A stretch of DNA of 64,000 nt from Lacihabitans sp. CS3-21 (GTDB lineage Bacteria; Bacteroidota; Bacteroidia; Cytophagales; Spirosomataceae), in assembly GCF_024343675.1 (NCBI RefSeq), contig NZ_RJUD01000007.1:62001-126000 (forward strand), given 5' to 3'. This document shows, piece after piece, positions 17,531 to 26,740 of this stretch. How positions within the stretch are numbered: the stretch's first letter is position 1; every line of letters starts with the position of its first letter. The notes under the pieces are model-generated. The model did not search any database and had not been told where the DNA came from. It saw only the letters and a program-made list of their open reading frames with translations. A program made the translations under genes and the position numbers.

Positions 17531-18643
17531 TTTTTTGAGTAATTCTAAAACCTTCTCAATAGGTAATGCCTTGGCTTTAAATCCATTAAACCCCGTTAAA
17601 TCTTCCGCTGCAAAAAGAGAATTGATGATGGCTTCTTCTGTGGCTTCCACCACACCTTGAAACAACAAATCCAAATCATTGTTTCTCAACACTTTAAAAG
17701 TTTCATACATATCTTTAGAATCATGAGAAATCCGTAAATTCTTTGCGGTAGAAAGTGCTATTACATAATCCCCACTGCCATTGGCTGCCATGCCGCCTGT
17801 TCGTGACAAACCCAGCATCGCCCTTGCGGCTAACCTTTTCAAATTCTTAGCATTCAGAGGAGCATCGGTGATCACTACCATCATGCAGGAGCCGTCATCT
17901 TCATATTCTTTGTCAAGGTTCTTAAATTTATGATTACCCAACAATTGACCAATTGGCTTTCCTCCAATTTGTAAAACACCTCCGAAATTTGACTGTACCA
18001 ATACGCCAATAGTATACCCACCTTTTGATTTAGGTAAAATCCGTGATGAAGTACCTATACCACCTTTGAATCCCAAACACATAGTCCCAGCTCCTGCTCC
18101 TACATTTCCCTCTACAACTTTTTTAGATGTCGCAGCACTTATAGCCTCCAACATATTTTCTTTTCTCAAAACTCTTGCCCGAATGTCATTACAACCGCCG
18201 TCGTTGGTTTCTCCTACTAAGGCATTCACGCTTTTTACATTCTGATTTTCAGGACTTTGTATTGTATAATCTATGAGGGCATCGATGGCCGTTGAAACAG
18301 CCATGGTATTGGTGAGTAAAATTGGCGTTTCCGTATTTCCCAATTCTTCCACTTGGGTGTAGCCGGCCAATTTACCGAAGCCATTGCCAATATAAATAGC
18401 TGCTGGCACTTTATTTTGAAAAATATTCTCCTCAATGGGCAAAATTGCCGTAACTCCTGTGTGAATATCAGTACCCCTGTGCAGTGTAAAATGACCTACC
18501 TTAACCCCTGGAACATCTGTAATGGCATTTAGCATACCAGTTTTAAGAATGCCAAACTCAATACCAAGTTCTCTTGGTCGCGGTTTTTGAGCTCTTAAAA
18601 TAAAATTTGAAAGTAGAATTAATGAAAATAGAAAAACTCGCAT
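17528..18643 (-). CDS. P1 (S58, DmpA-like) family aminopeptidase
   Basis: 371 residues with a signal peptide (MRVFLFSLILLSNFILRAQ), so it acts in the periplasm. Family S58 enzymes are self-cleaving N-terminal-nucleophile hydrolases that remove N-terminal D- or L- or beta-amino acids. The family marks are all present: ITDVPGVKVGH at about 41-51, ETNDGGCND, GAGTMCLGFKGGIGTSSR, and the processing site Gly251-Ser252 in DDGSCMMVVITDAPL, where the serine becomes the nucleophile of the beta chain. The C-terminus ends with a normal helix. True substrate is unknown. Confidence 0.9.
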   Translation of the reverse strand: MRVFLFSLILLSNFILRAQKPRPRELGIEFGILKTGMLNAITDVPGVKVGHFTLHRGTDIHTGVTAILPIEENIFQNKVPAAIYIGNGFGKLAGYTQVEELGNTETPILLTNTMAVSTAIDALIDYTIQSPENQNVKSVNALVGETNDGGCNDIRARVLRKENMLEAISAATSKKVVEGNVGAGAGTMCLGFKGGIGTSSRILPKSKGGYTIGVLVQSNFGGVLQIGGKPIGQLLGNHKFKNLDKEYEDDGSCMMVVITDAPLNAKNLKRLAARAMLGLSRTGGMAANGSGDYVIALSTAKNLRISHDSKDMYETFKVLRNNDLDLLFQGVVEATEEAIINSLFAAEDLTGFNGFKAKALPIEKVLELLKK

Positions 18644-18705
18644 TTGTTGATTTTTTTCAAAAAATACGCCAAGAACTGCTAAAAAACAAATGTAGAATAG
18701 AATCC

Positions 18706-19626
18706 TTAACCAAAAATATTAGATTTCTCCTTAAATTCAGTCGGAGAAAGATTCTTCTTTTTCTTGAAAATACGACAAAAATAGGAGAAGCTATTAAAAC
18801 CCGAAGCCAAATAGGCCTCTTTAACACTCATTCGAGGATTTCGAAGTAAACTTTCAGCCACTTTCAGTCGCTCCTCTATAATAAAATCATTAGGCGAAGA
18901 GCCCAACTCGTGCTTGAAAGTACGGTAAAAATTAGATTCACTCATATAAGCCTTTTCGCTCAAAAGCTCAATGGATAAATCTTCTGTAAGGTTTTCTCTA
19001 ATAAATTTGATTACATAAGAAATCCTGTCATTGTTGGCATCGGTCAATGATTTCTTCAAATACATCGACTTGGTTTCTGTCTGTAGAATTCTGATAACCA
19101 ATTCTTGAATTAATAAGTCTGAAAATATATCCTTAGAAGGGTGATTTTCTGTGAAAATAAAAATCAAACGTTGAAGAATCTGATTAATAGCTATGTCGTT
19201 GGTAAAGTGATAGTTATAATCCATCACAGACCATTCCAAGCCGTTTTGTTTGGTACCTCGGTTATTCAACAAGTCCACTGCCTCTTGAAGTTTTTCTTCT
19301 GAAAGTGCCAATGCTAAACATTGTGTTGGGTTGCTTACTGAAGCCTCAGGAAAATCGATGACCATTTTTTCATTCGAAGGTAAGATTACAGATTCTCCAG
19401 GCAAGAAACCGAAGGCAGGCGAACCATCTAAATGCATTACTTTTTTGCCCTTAATCATACTGGCCAATACTGGCTGAGGAAATCGCAAATAAACCTGTGA
19501 TGCTTGCAAATGTGTCTCAAAAATATTCAGTTCAGCATTCTTTAAAGTGTGCACAGTTCTATTCTCGACGTGATTTTCGAGTTTGCGGTTTTCATAATGT
19601 GCTGAACTAAGGTTTAACATCTTCAA
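18706..19626 (-). CDS. AraC-family transcription regulator
   Basis: 306 residues. The N-terminal 190 residues are an AraC_N-like sensory domain with a proline-rich beta region (FPQPVLASMIKGKKVMHLDG..FGFLPGESVILPS). The C-terminal 100 residues contain two helix-turn-helices: LTEDLSIELLSEKAYMSESNFYRTFK and MSVKEAYLASGFNSFSYFCRIFKK. It is divergent from the aldehyde dehydrogenase gene with 223 bases between them and a 16-base palindrome in the gap, so it is the likely activator of the aldehyde dehydrogenase/DUF779 pair. The effector is probably an alcohol or aldehyde, by analogy only. Confidence 0.9.
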   Translation of the reverse strand: MKMLNLSSAHYENRKLENHVENRTVHTLKNAELNIFETHLQASQVYLRFPQPVLASMIKGKKVMHLDGSPAFGFLPGESVILPSNEKMVIDFPEASVSNPTQCLALALSEEKLQEAVDLLNNRGTKQNGLEWSVMDYNYHFTNDIAINQILQRLIFIFTENHPSKDIFSDLLIQELVIRILQTETKSMYLKKSLTDANNDRISYVIKFIRENLTEDLSIELLSEKAYMSESNFYRTFKHELGSSPNDFIIEERLKVAESLLRNPRMSVKEAYLASGFNSFSYFCRIFKKKKNLSPTEFKEKSNIFG

Positions 19627-19693
19627 TATTTTTACTAAAAATAGATAATATTATTTTTCTGGCAAAAAATAGAACTATCCAAATAGCACTTTG

Positions 19694-19709
19694 CTATCAA
19701 ATTTGATAG
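19694..19709. promoter_or_regulatory. palindrome between araC-type gene and aldehyde dehydrogenase
   Basis: CTATCAAATTTGATAG is a perfect 16-base palindrome about midway in the divergent spacer, 68 bases from the regulator's ATG and 141 from the dehydrogenase ATG. AraC proteins usually bind direct repeats, so a different repressor is possible. Confidence 0.45.
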
Positions 19710-19849
19710 AAAAATACAACGCTTGACAGAAATGTTCAATCAGAAAGCAGAAAAATGAAAATGGTGTGTAGAATAATGCTACTTAATATAAAAATATAAA
19801 GATTCTTTTGTACCATATCTATTTTTCACTTAAATAAAGAATCAAAACT

Positions 19850-21367
19850 ATGTCAACCGAAAACAGTAATCTCGTTGCTAAACCAAGTTTAAAACCGCAT
19901 TATGACAATTATATCAACGGTAAGTGGACACCACCATCTACTGGTCAATATTTCGAAGTAGTATCGCCTATTGACGGAAAAGTGATGTCAAAAGCAGCTC
20001 ATTCTGCCAAACTGGATATTGAAATGGCCGTCAATGCAGCCCATGAAGCATTCAAAACATGGAGCAAAACCTCATCCACCGAAAGAAGCATCATTTTGAA
20101 CAAAATAGCCGATAGAATGGAGGCAAATCTTACCCATTTGGCTGCAGTGGAAACCATGGACAATGGCAAGGCGGTTAGAGAAACTTTGGCGGCTGATTTA
20201 CCTTTGGCTATCGACCATTTCAGATATTTTGCAGGAGTTATTCGTGCCGAAGAAGGCAGTATATCGGAGTTGGATGCTGATACAGTTTCTATAATCGTTC
20301 ATGAGCCTATAGGTGTAATTGCACAGATAATTCCTTGGAATTTCCCGATATTAATGGCAGTTTGGAAATTGGCACCAGCATTAGCAGCAGGAAACTGTGT
20401 GGTACTGAAGCCCGCTGAAAGCACACCCATTTCAATCATGGTTTTGATGGAATTGATTGGAGATTTGCTGCCGGATGGTGTCATAAATATAGTAAATGGC
20501 TTCGGTGCAGAATTGGGCAGAACTTTGGTGACTAATCCAAAAGTTTCAAAAGCCGCATTTACCGGTTCAACTGCTACAGGTAGAATGGTGATGCAATATG
20601 CCACAGAAAACATTATTCCAGTAACTTTAGAATTGGGTGGAAAATCTCCTAATATTTTCTTCCCTTCGGTTATGGAGGCTGACGATGCTTTTTTAGACAA
20701 AGCGATTGAGGGAGCTGTACTTTTTGCTCTTAACCAAGGTGAAGTTTGTACTTGCCCGTCGAGACTTTTGATTCATGAATCTATTTATGATAAATTCATA
20801 GAAAGAGTAATTGGCCGTGTGAAAGCTATAAAAGTTGGCAATCCCCTAGATTCGACAGTAATGATGGGAGCACAAGCATCTCAAATTCAGAAAGATAAGA
20901 TACTCTCTTATATTAATCTTGGCAAAGAAGAAGGAGCAGAACTACTTTGCGGTGGTGATGTAAACCATTTGGGAGGTGATTTGGAAGGTGGATATTACAT
21001 TCAACCGACACTTTTCAAAGGCCACAACAAAATGAGAATTTTCCAGGAAGAAATATTTGGACCGGTGTTGGCTGTTACCACTTTCAAGACTACCGAAGAA
21101 GCTTTAGAAATAGCCAATGACACGCTTTATGGATTGGGTGCTGGTGTTTGGACACGTGATGCACATGAACTTTACACAGTACCGAGAGCCATTCAAGCTG
21201 GCCGCGTTTGGGTAAATCAATATCATGCATATCCTGCTGGAGCTCCCTTTGGTGGCTATAAACAATCAGGCATTGGCCGAGAAAACCACAAAATGATGTT
21301 AGGGCATTATCGCCAATCAAAAAATATGTTGATTTCTTACAACAAAAACAAACTTGGTTTCTTTTGA
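19850..21367 (+). CDS. aldehyde dehydrogenase, ExaC/AcoD type
   Basis: NAD(P)-dependent oxidation of small aldehydes to acids, most likely acetaldehyde given the DUF779 partner. 505 residues, full length. Visible motifs: [20 protein letters not shown] (cofactor and substrate region, 163-181), the FTGST nucleotide loop (237-241), general base E261 in LELGGKSPN, and the nucleophile C300 in [11 protein letters not shown]. The CTCPSR form is typical of the ExaC/AldB subgroup. [10 protein letters not shown] near the C-terminus completes the signature. Divergent AraC regulator; DUF779 gene follows after a hairpin. Confidence 0.93.
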   Translation: MSTENSNLVAKPSLKPHYDNYINGKWTPPSTGQYFEVVSPIDGKVMSKAAHSAKLDIEMAVNAAHEAFKTWSKTSSTERSIILNKIADRMEANLTHLAAVETMDNGKAVRETLAADLPLAIDHFRYFAGVIRAEEGSISELDADTVSIIVHEPIGVIAQIIPWNFPILMAVWKLAPALAAGNCVVLKPAESTPISIMVLMELIGDLLPDGVINIVNGFGAELGRTLVTNPKVSKAAFTGSTATGRMVMQYATENIIPVTLELGGKSPNIFFPSVMEADDAFLDKAIEGAVLFALNQGEVCTCPSRLLIHESIYDKFIERVIGRVKAIKVGNPLDSTVMMGAQASQIQKDKILSYINLGKEEGAELLCGGDVNHLGGDLEGGYYIQPTLFKGHNKMRIFQEEIFGPVLAVTTFKTTEEALEIANDTLYGLGAGVWTRDAHELYTVPRAIQAGRVWVNQYHAYPAGAPFGGYKQSGIGRENHKMMLGHYRQSKNMLISYNKNKLGFF

Positions 21368-21394
21368 TATTTAGTTGAAATCGATGATTCACAG

Positions 21395-21436
21395 CCGCAA
21401 ATTCCCAAAGTTCTTTTGTGGAATTTGCGGTTTTCT
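21395..21436 (+). terminator. intra-operon terminator or attenuator
   Basis: An 11-bp perfect stem (CCGCAAATTCC / GGAATTTGCGG) extended inside by CAAA/TTTG and followed by TTTTCT. It lies between the dehydrogenase stop and the DUF779 ATG 12 bases further on, so it should reduce, not abolish, downstream expression. Confidence 0.7.
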
Positions 21437-21447
21437 AAATTTAAAAT

Positions 21448-21828
21448 ATGGAAAAAATAAAGCGATTAGAGGCAAGCGAAAAAGCACTAGAACTCATAGA
21501 AATATTAGAAGGCAAATTCGGAGATTTGATGTTTTATCAAGCTGGAGGATGCTGTGAGGGCACACAACCTCAGTGTTTCGAAAAAGGTGGATTCTATTTG
21601 AGAATGGGCGATGTGTGTATTGGAACTATAAAAGGTTTTGAATTTTGGGTGGATAGAGACTTGTTTGAATATTGGAAATTCTCTCATTTCACTTTGGACG
21701 TTTCAGATGGATTTGGACCTGGAGGTTTTTCCTTAGAAACACCTTATGGAAAAACATTTAAAGTGATCTACAGACTATTTACAGAAGAAGAAACGGCCAA
21801 TTTAGAAGACTTTAGATTGAATGAGTAA
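21448..21828 (+). CDS. DUF779 protein, aldehyde dehydrogenase partner
   Basis: 126 residues with the family core FYQAGGCCEGTQPQC (about 30-45), where the paired cysteines suggest metal or redox chemistry, then GDVCIGTIKGFEFWVDRDLFEYW and a GPGGFSLETPYGKTF ending. No signal peptide. DUF779 genes are habitually next to acetaldehyde-type dehydrogenases, as here, but the biochemical role is unknown to me. The gene starts 80 bases after the dehydrogenase stop, separated by a terminator-like hairpin. Confidence 0.9.
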   Translation: MEKIKRLEASEKALELIEILEGKFGDLMFYQAGGCCEGTQPQCFEKGGFYLRMGDVCIGTIKGFEFWVDRDLFEYWKFSHFTLDVSDGFGPGGFSLETPYGKTFKVIYRLFTEEETANLEDFRLNE

Positions 21829-21869
21829 GGAGTTAAACTTATTATTCTATTGAAAATTCATTGAAAATT

Positions 21870-22328
21870 TTATTTTCTAAATTTTGCTTGTAGACCATCC
21901 AAAAAATTGCGTAAAAACTGGTCCTTACATTCTCGAAATTGTGGCTGAGAAGGGTTCCTAAAAATGGCACTTATTTCATGCTTACTCACCCTCATTCCCA
22001 CCAAATCATATATAGCCAAAAGATCGTCGTCTTTAAAATTCAGTGCGATTTTCAGCTTTCTGAAGATGATATTATTATTCAATTGCTTTTCAGGCTCAGG
22101 AATTCCGCCCTCTTTTTCTCCTCTAAAATTGACTATGAATCCATTTAGAAACGAAGCAAATATCCTATCATTCAAAGGCTTGTGACTTTCATCTTCTTCT
22201 TTCTTTAGCCAGTCGCTAATTTCGGCTCTTGAAGCAACTAAACCACCTTTTGAAAATATTTCTATCATTTTGTCGTCACCAAAATTAAAAGTATATCTAA
22301 GCCTCCTAAGAATATCGTTGTTTTTCAT
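21870..22328 (-). CDS. DUF1456 (YehS-type) protein
   Basis: 152 residues made of two copies of one module: DILRRLRYTFNFGDDKMIEIF at residue 4 and NIIFRKLKIALNFKDDDLLAIY at about 86, each followed by an EIS-x-W/I-x-R helix and a short hydrophobic ending FLNGF/FLDGL. That duplication is the definition of DUF1456, whose function is unknown. Cytoplasmic. A minus-strand TAATTTTG (22349-22356) is a plausible own -7 element. Confidence 0.88.
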   Translation of the reverse strand: MKNNDILRRLRYTFNFGDDKMIEIFSKGGLVASRAEISDWLKKEEDESHKPLNDRIFASFLNGFIVNFRGEKEGGIPEPEKQLNNNIIFRKLKIALNFKDDDLLAIYDLVGMRVSKHEISAIFRNPSQPQFRECKDQFLRNFLDGLQAKFRK

Positions 22329-22348
22329 TTCTTTTTCATTCTAAAATA

Positions 22349-22356
22349 CAAAATTA
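22349..22356 (-). promoter_or_regulatory. -7 element for the DUF1456 gene
   Basis: TAATTTTG on the minus strand fits TAnnTTTG; only a TTC-like -33 is found 18 bases upstream. The distance to the ATG is 20 bases. Confidence 0.4.
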
Positions 22357-22412
22357 CAACAAAAATAAGCTTGGAAGTACCTAAATACACTTTTCAATTT
22401 TAAACGAATCTG

Positions 22413-23168
22413 TTAATTCTTAGTAAAATCTAGATTAGTAAGGTATGAAACCCTTAATGTTGGGTTAGTTTCTTCTATGGTATCCGTTAAATTCCAAATT
22501 CTTTGTTTAATATAACTCAACTGTATTTGACTTTTCTTGGAAATAACATAACCAAGGCCGAGGATCAACCTATTCTGATTAAATAGGGTTGCTCCAGCGT
22601 TTTTTCCGATGTTTATAAATGCTTCATCTCCTAGAAAACCATTAATAACAGTACTCTTTTCGTGTTTTAAAACAGGAAAAGTCACCATTGGCATATATCG
22701 AAGGCGATTTCTGTATGCATAATCGCCAATAATGTATTCACTGCTATTAGGTTTTAATGTCGCTAAACCTACCCATCGATTTTCATCTCGGAATCTATTT
22801 GTTAATCTAAATGCACCTATTTGATGGGTAAAATTGGTTTGAACCCATAGGTGATTTTCGGGAATTGGTCGCTTATTTAAAGCTGGGTTTCCATATACAA
22901 AAGTATTGTAATGGGTGTAACCGATACTAGCCAATAAAGTCTTATTAACCTGATAGTCAACAGATGGACGCACAAAATACTGCTGTTTTTCTTTAAAACC
23001 ATTGGCATAACGCATGGTGGCTTCAAGTGTTAAATAGGTTTTCTTAGAAACTTTATTCTTACCCACATAATGAAGCCAAATGTTGTTATTTTGACTTTTA
23101 ATTTGTGCATAAATTAAAGGATGAATCAAAAATAAAATTAATATGCTTATGGCGATTATCTTTTTCAT
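22413..23168 (-). CDS. DUF2490 outer-membrane beta-barrel protein
   Basis: 251 residues with a signal peptide (cleavage near YAQ, residue 22). The mature part alternates polar and hydrophobic residues in beta strands (TYLTLEATMRYANGF, RFRDENRWVGLA, RLILGLGYVISKKSQIQLSYI) and ends in a strand YLTNLDF, which fits a 10-14 strand outer-membrane barrel. The RFRDENR motif is typical of DUF2490. It is the last gene of the dabA-dabB-sulP run; a role as porin or sensor for bicarbonate or another anion would fit the place but is inference. Confidence 0.8.
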   Translation of the reverse strand: MKKIIAISILILFLIHPLIYAQIKSQNNNIWLHYVGKNKVSKKTYLTLEATMRYANGFKEKQQYFVRPSVDYQVNKTLLASIGYTHYNTFVYGNPALNKRPIPENHLWVQTNFTHQIGAFRLTNRFRDENRWVGLATLKPNSSEYIIGDYAYRNRLRYMPMVTFPVLKHEKSTVINGFLGDEAFINIGKNAGATLFNQNRLILGLGYVISKKSQIQLSYIKQRIWNLTDTIEETNPTLRVSYLTNLDFTKN

Positions 23169-23190
23169 GATCTTGATTTTTGGAATAGAT

Positions 23191-23224
23191 TTTCACACCT
23201 ATTTTAGAAAAAATAGGTGTGAAA
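23191..23224. other. strong hairpin between sulP and the DUF2490 gene
   Basis: Perfect 15-base arms (TTTCACACCTATTTT and its complement) with a 4-base loop. Neither side has a T-run, so I read it as an mRNA stability or processing element in the operon rather than a terminator. Confidence 0.6.
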
Positions 23225-23240
23225 TAAAAATGAATATTAA

Positions 23241-24830
23241 TTATTTCTTGCGTCTTGCAGCAAAAGCATGACTAGAAGCGGGCTGATGTTCCTCATGCCC
23301 AACTATCGATACGATACCTCCATGCTCTGTATATTCGCGTTCGAAATTGTGTAAGCTCTCCATTACAGAGTGGTCTACCAACTTGGTATTTTTCAAATCA
23401 ATTACAACTTTGAAACCCGGAGGAATGGCCTCTAACTTACTTTTTATTCCTAAAAAATTTGAGAATACTGCAGCTTTGTCAATCTCAACCAGATATTCAT
23501 TGTCTGTAAAAGATACCACCACTGGTGCTTTAAAAAGAGCTAAAATCGGAGCTCCGTGATAAGCATGAATGATAAGTTTCAAAATCATACCTGCTGCTAT
23601 ACCTACCAAAAGATCTTCAAACAAGGTAAAAAATATGGTGACCAAGAAAATAGCAAGCTGTTCTTTCCCAATTTTGAAAGTATGAATAAATTCTCTTGGA
23701 TGAGCAAGTTTTATTCCTACGGTGATCAACATGGCTGCCAAAGCTGTGTTTGGAATTAATTCAATAAGGTGAGAGGCAAGCAAAACAAAAGCAAGAATAA
23801 AAAACCCATGGAAAAAGTTAGCCCACCTCGTTTTTGCTCCATTACTTACATTTGACGAACTCCTGGCAACTTCAGAGATCATAGGCAAGCCTCCCAATAT
23901 CGCAGAAAGTGTATTGCCGATTCCTATGGCTATCAAATCTTTATTGGTGTTAGACTTGCGTTTAAAAGGATCAAGCATATCTATGGCCTTAACGGTCAAC
24001 AATGATTCTAAAGAGCCAACCAATGCAAACATGATCACATATTTGATAAAAATGCCTGTGTGGGCCAATCCGCCAAAATCAACGTTTATTTTTATATTTT
24101 CCAAAAGATTTCCAATATGCACCAAAGCATAAGCTGGTTCTGTAGTTTGGAAATCCAACATCAATTCTGCCGGAATGGCAAATAATAAAACCATCAATGG
24201 AGCTGGAATTTTCTTTATCGGACTGTCTAAAAGTGGCCAAATCATCATAATACTAAAGCTGACCAAACCAACCAATGTTGCTTTTGGGTCCATGTGCATA
24301 ATAAAATTCGGAATCGAGGCCAAAAGTTCTAAAGGTGATTTACCTTTTAAAAGTGCCGGATTAATGTCCAATAAAATAGGAATTTGTTTGGCTATGATAA
24401 TAATACCAATAGCAGCTAACATCCCATGAATGGCAGACAAAGGAAAAAAATCGGCAAGTTTTCCAAGCTTGAAAACACCAAATAAAATCTGAATTATACC
24501 TGAAACAACCATTGCACCCAATGCCAAATGCCAGCCTGTTTCCCCTCCGCCAAACTCATTAACAGCTCCCGCTACTATTACTATTAATCCCGCTGCTGGG
24601 CCTTTAATCGTTAATCTTGAACCCATAAAAAAGCTAACTACCAATCCACCAATAATGGCGGAAACTAAACCCATAATAGGCGGGAACTCAGAGGCTTTGG
24701 CAATTCCTAGACTTAAGGGCAAAGCCAATAAAAACACTATAAAACCCGAAATAGCATCGGTGGAGAAATTTTCCTTTAATCCGGCTAAGCCTTCTAAAGG
24801 AAGTTTTAATTTTTTATTTTCAGTATTCAT
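23241..24830 (-). CDS. SulP-family anion transporter with STAS domain
   Basis: 529 residues. Residues 20-430 hold the SLC26/SulP membrane domain (FIVFLLALPLSLGIAKASEFPPIMGLVSA as the family opening, GPAAGLIVIVAG on TM3, GSLESLLTVKAIDMLDPFKRKSNTNKDLIAIGIGN and the SSSNVSNGAKTRWANFFHGF loop). The final 80 residues form a STAS domain (VVIDLKNTKLVDHSVMESL). SulP members carry sulphate, bicarbonate or other anions; its place inside the DAB operon makes sodium- or proton-coupled bicarbonate uptake (BicA-like) the best guess. It ends HAFAARRKK. Confidence 0.85.
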   Translation of the reverse strand: MNTENKKLKLPLEGLAGLKENFSTDAISGFIVFLLALPLSLGIAKASEFPPIMGLVSAIIGGLVVSFFMGSRLTIKGPAAGLIVIVAGAVNEFGGGETGWHLALGAMVVSGIIQILFGVFKLGKLADFFPLSAIHGMLAAIGIIIIAKQIPILLDINPALLKGKSPLELLASIPNFIMHMDPKATLVGLVSFSIMMIWPLLDSPIKKIPAPLMVLLFAIPAELMLDFQTTEPAYALVHIGNLLENIKINVDFGGLAHTGIFIKYVIMFALVGSLESLLTVKAIDMLDPFKRKSNTNKDLIAIGIGNTLSAILGGLPMISEVARSSSNVSNGAKTRWANFFHGFFILAFVLLASHLIELIPNTALAAMLITVGIKLAHPREFIHTFKIGKEQLAIFLVTIFFTLFEDLLVGIAAGMILKLIIHAYHGAPILALFKAPVVVSFTDNEYLVEIDKAAVFSNFLGIKSKLEAIPPGFKVVIDLKNTKLVDHSVMESLHNFEREYTEHGGIVSIVGHEEHQPASSHAFAARRKK

Positions 24831-24870
24831 TTTAATATTTTTTTTATTCCAAAAAAGAATTAGAGATTAA

Positions 24871-26739
24871 TTATGACGAACGATAGGCCACCTCATGGTA
24901 GGTTTTTGTATGCGGCCCAAAAAATACCCTGGCGAAAATCCTGATAATAGCCAAACCATCTATAATCAAGCTCAATGCCGTAAGAAAAGCTAACACTAGT
25001 TGATCCTCATGAATGTGAGAAAAAATGAGATCTTCACCGATGAAAGATGGCGTAATTGGAAATCCACTGACGCCTAAACAAGCCAAAAAGAAAGCGAAGG
25101 CAATTTTGGGATGCTCATAAACATGGCCATGAAATCTGTCCAAATCGATATTGCCTTCTATTCGTTTAATTCTCCTGAGTGTAAAATACCCAAATAAGCC
25201 CATGACTAAAATACCACTTAAATAAAGTAGGACATGACTCAAGCTAAAGTGCTCATTGAAGAAAATTGACAAAGCCACCAAAGCATGATTAAACAAGATT
25301 AAAACCCAAGACATCCTAGCTCTATAACGTTCAGTGAAAGCTTTAAGCACCATCAAGAGCCCGATTAATGAAAAAACAATGGGTAATAGATGGATGAAAA
25401 AAGCTGAAAAATTAGCTTGATAAATCCAAAGTAATATTCCTCCAAAATATAGTGGAACAAATATCATAATGAGTTGATTCAGACTCAAAAAGCGAATTTT
25501 TTTACCCATAATTTTCATTGGATTCCAAAGAAAACCGTACATCATATTATCCAAATTAAATTCTTTCAAACAAAGAATATAAAGAGAATTGGCTATTTTG
25601 GTTGGATATTTATACTCGATTGATTTGTCATCAGGCGAGTATCTGTAAAATTGCTCCCTAATTAAATAAGTAACCACAGATGGCGAAACTAACAACTGGT
25701 AAGTACGCAAAAATGCATTTCCCGCAAAATGAAATAAAGCCAAATTTTGAAAACCTAAAGCCACCTCAATAAAAATTACACCGATTTGTGCAATGGAGCC
25801 ATAGGCAATTTGGCTTTTAATCGACGATTGCACCCTTCCTATTCCGGTTGCTACCAAAGCCGTCACTAAACCCAGAATGGCAATAAATATCCTGACTGAA
25901 GTTTGTTGCTCAATAAAATGAAAAGTTCTAAGCAACAAAAAAACACCAATGTGTACCGAAAGTGACCCATAAAAAATAGCACTCGAGGGCGTTGGACCCT
26001 CCATAGCCCTCGGCAACCAACTTGAAAAGGGCAATTGGGCTGATTTAACTGCTGCCGCCAAAACCAACATCATAGCTATAAAAACACCTATGGATGAGTG
26101 GCTTAGCAAATGTTCATGAACCAACTCATAATTATTCAGCTTTTGAAAAGTTATGTTTTCATGCCACAAATGATGGCTCATCCACATGGCCAAAATAATT
26201 CCAATATCTCCAATTCGGTACACTGAAAAAACCTTAACCGCATTTTTAACTGGTAAATACCTGTTACGATAAAATGCAATTAACAGAAACGAACATATAC
26301 CCAAAATTTCCCAACCGATGAACAAGGTTTCCAAGTTCCCTGATAAGACAGTTAAGCTATACCCCGTATAAAAAAACAAAACGGTATTAAAAAACCTTTT
26401 ATAGCCAGGCTCTCTATGCAAATAATACCTACTGAAACGGGTGACCAACGAAACCAAAATGCCCCCTACGAGTAAATATATCGCCGAGATTTTGTCAAAA
26501 TAAAAGGAAAGAAAAAAACTATATCCATTTGTTTGATAAAGACTAAATGAGTCAAAACCGACCGAAACTCTGCCTTTTAGTAGCCAAAGGATCGTAAAAC
26601 AACTTGACAGAATTAATTGAAGGCCGATTATCGTTACCGCTAACCATGACAAAAAACTCTCTTTGTTTTCTGGAATTAAAAGACTTAATAAGAATCCGAC
26701 AAATGGAATCAAAATAAAAATCTGCAGTGCTATTTCCAT
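24871..26739 (-). CDS. dabB: DabB: NuoL-like membrane subunit of the DAB inorganic-carbon pump
   Basis: 622 residues, about a dozen or more membrane helices, homologous to the proton-pumping subunits of complex I and Mrp antiporters (Proton_antipo_M). Key signature: LETLFIGWEILGICSFLLIAF (143-163 region) and AAAVKSAQLPFSSWLPRAMEGPTPSSA, with the lysine in the proton path. It lacks the long C-terminal lateral helix of NuoL. In DAB systems it lets protons in to drive DabA. Its ATG follows the dabA stop after a single base, so the pair is translationally linked. Confidence 0.9.
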   Translation of the reverse strand: MEIALQIFILIPFVGFLLSLLIPENKESFLSWLAVTIIGLQLILSSCFTILWLLKGRVSVGFDSFSLYQTNGYSFFLSFYFDKISAIYLLVGGILVSLVTRFSRYYLHREPGYKRFFNTVLFFYTGYSLTVLSGNLETLFIGWEILGICSFLLIAFYRNRYLPVKNAVKVFSVYRIGDIGIILAMWMSHHLWHENITFQKLNNYELVHEHLLSHSSIGVFIAMMLVLAAAVKSAQLPFSSWLPRAMEGPTPSSAIFYGSLSVHIGVFLLLRTFHFIEQQTSVRIFIAILGLVTALVATGIGRVQSSIKSQIAYGSIAQIGVIFIEVALGFQNLALFHFAGNAFLRTYQLLVSPSVVTYLIREQFYRYSPDDKSIEYKYPTKIANSLYILCLKEFNLDNMMYGFLWNPMKIMGKKIRFLSLNQLIMIFVPLYFGGILLWIYQANFSAFFIHLLPIVFSLIGLLMVLKAFTERYRARMSWVLILFNHALVALSIFFNEHFSLSHVLLYLSGILVMGLFGYFTLRRIKRIEGNIDLDRFHGHVYEHPKIAFAFFLACLGVSGFPITPSFIGEDLIFSHIHEDQLVLAFLTALSLIIDGLAIIRIFARVFFGPHTKTYHEVAYRSS

Positions 26740-26740
26740 A

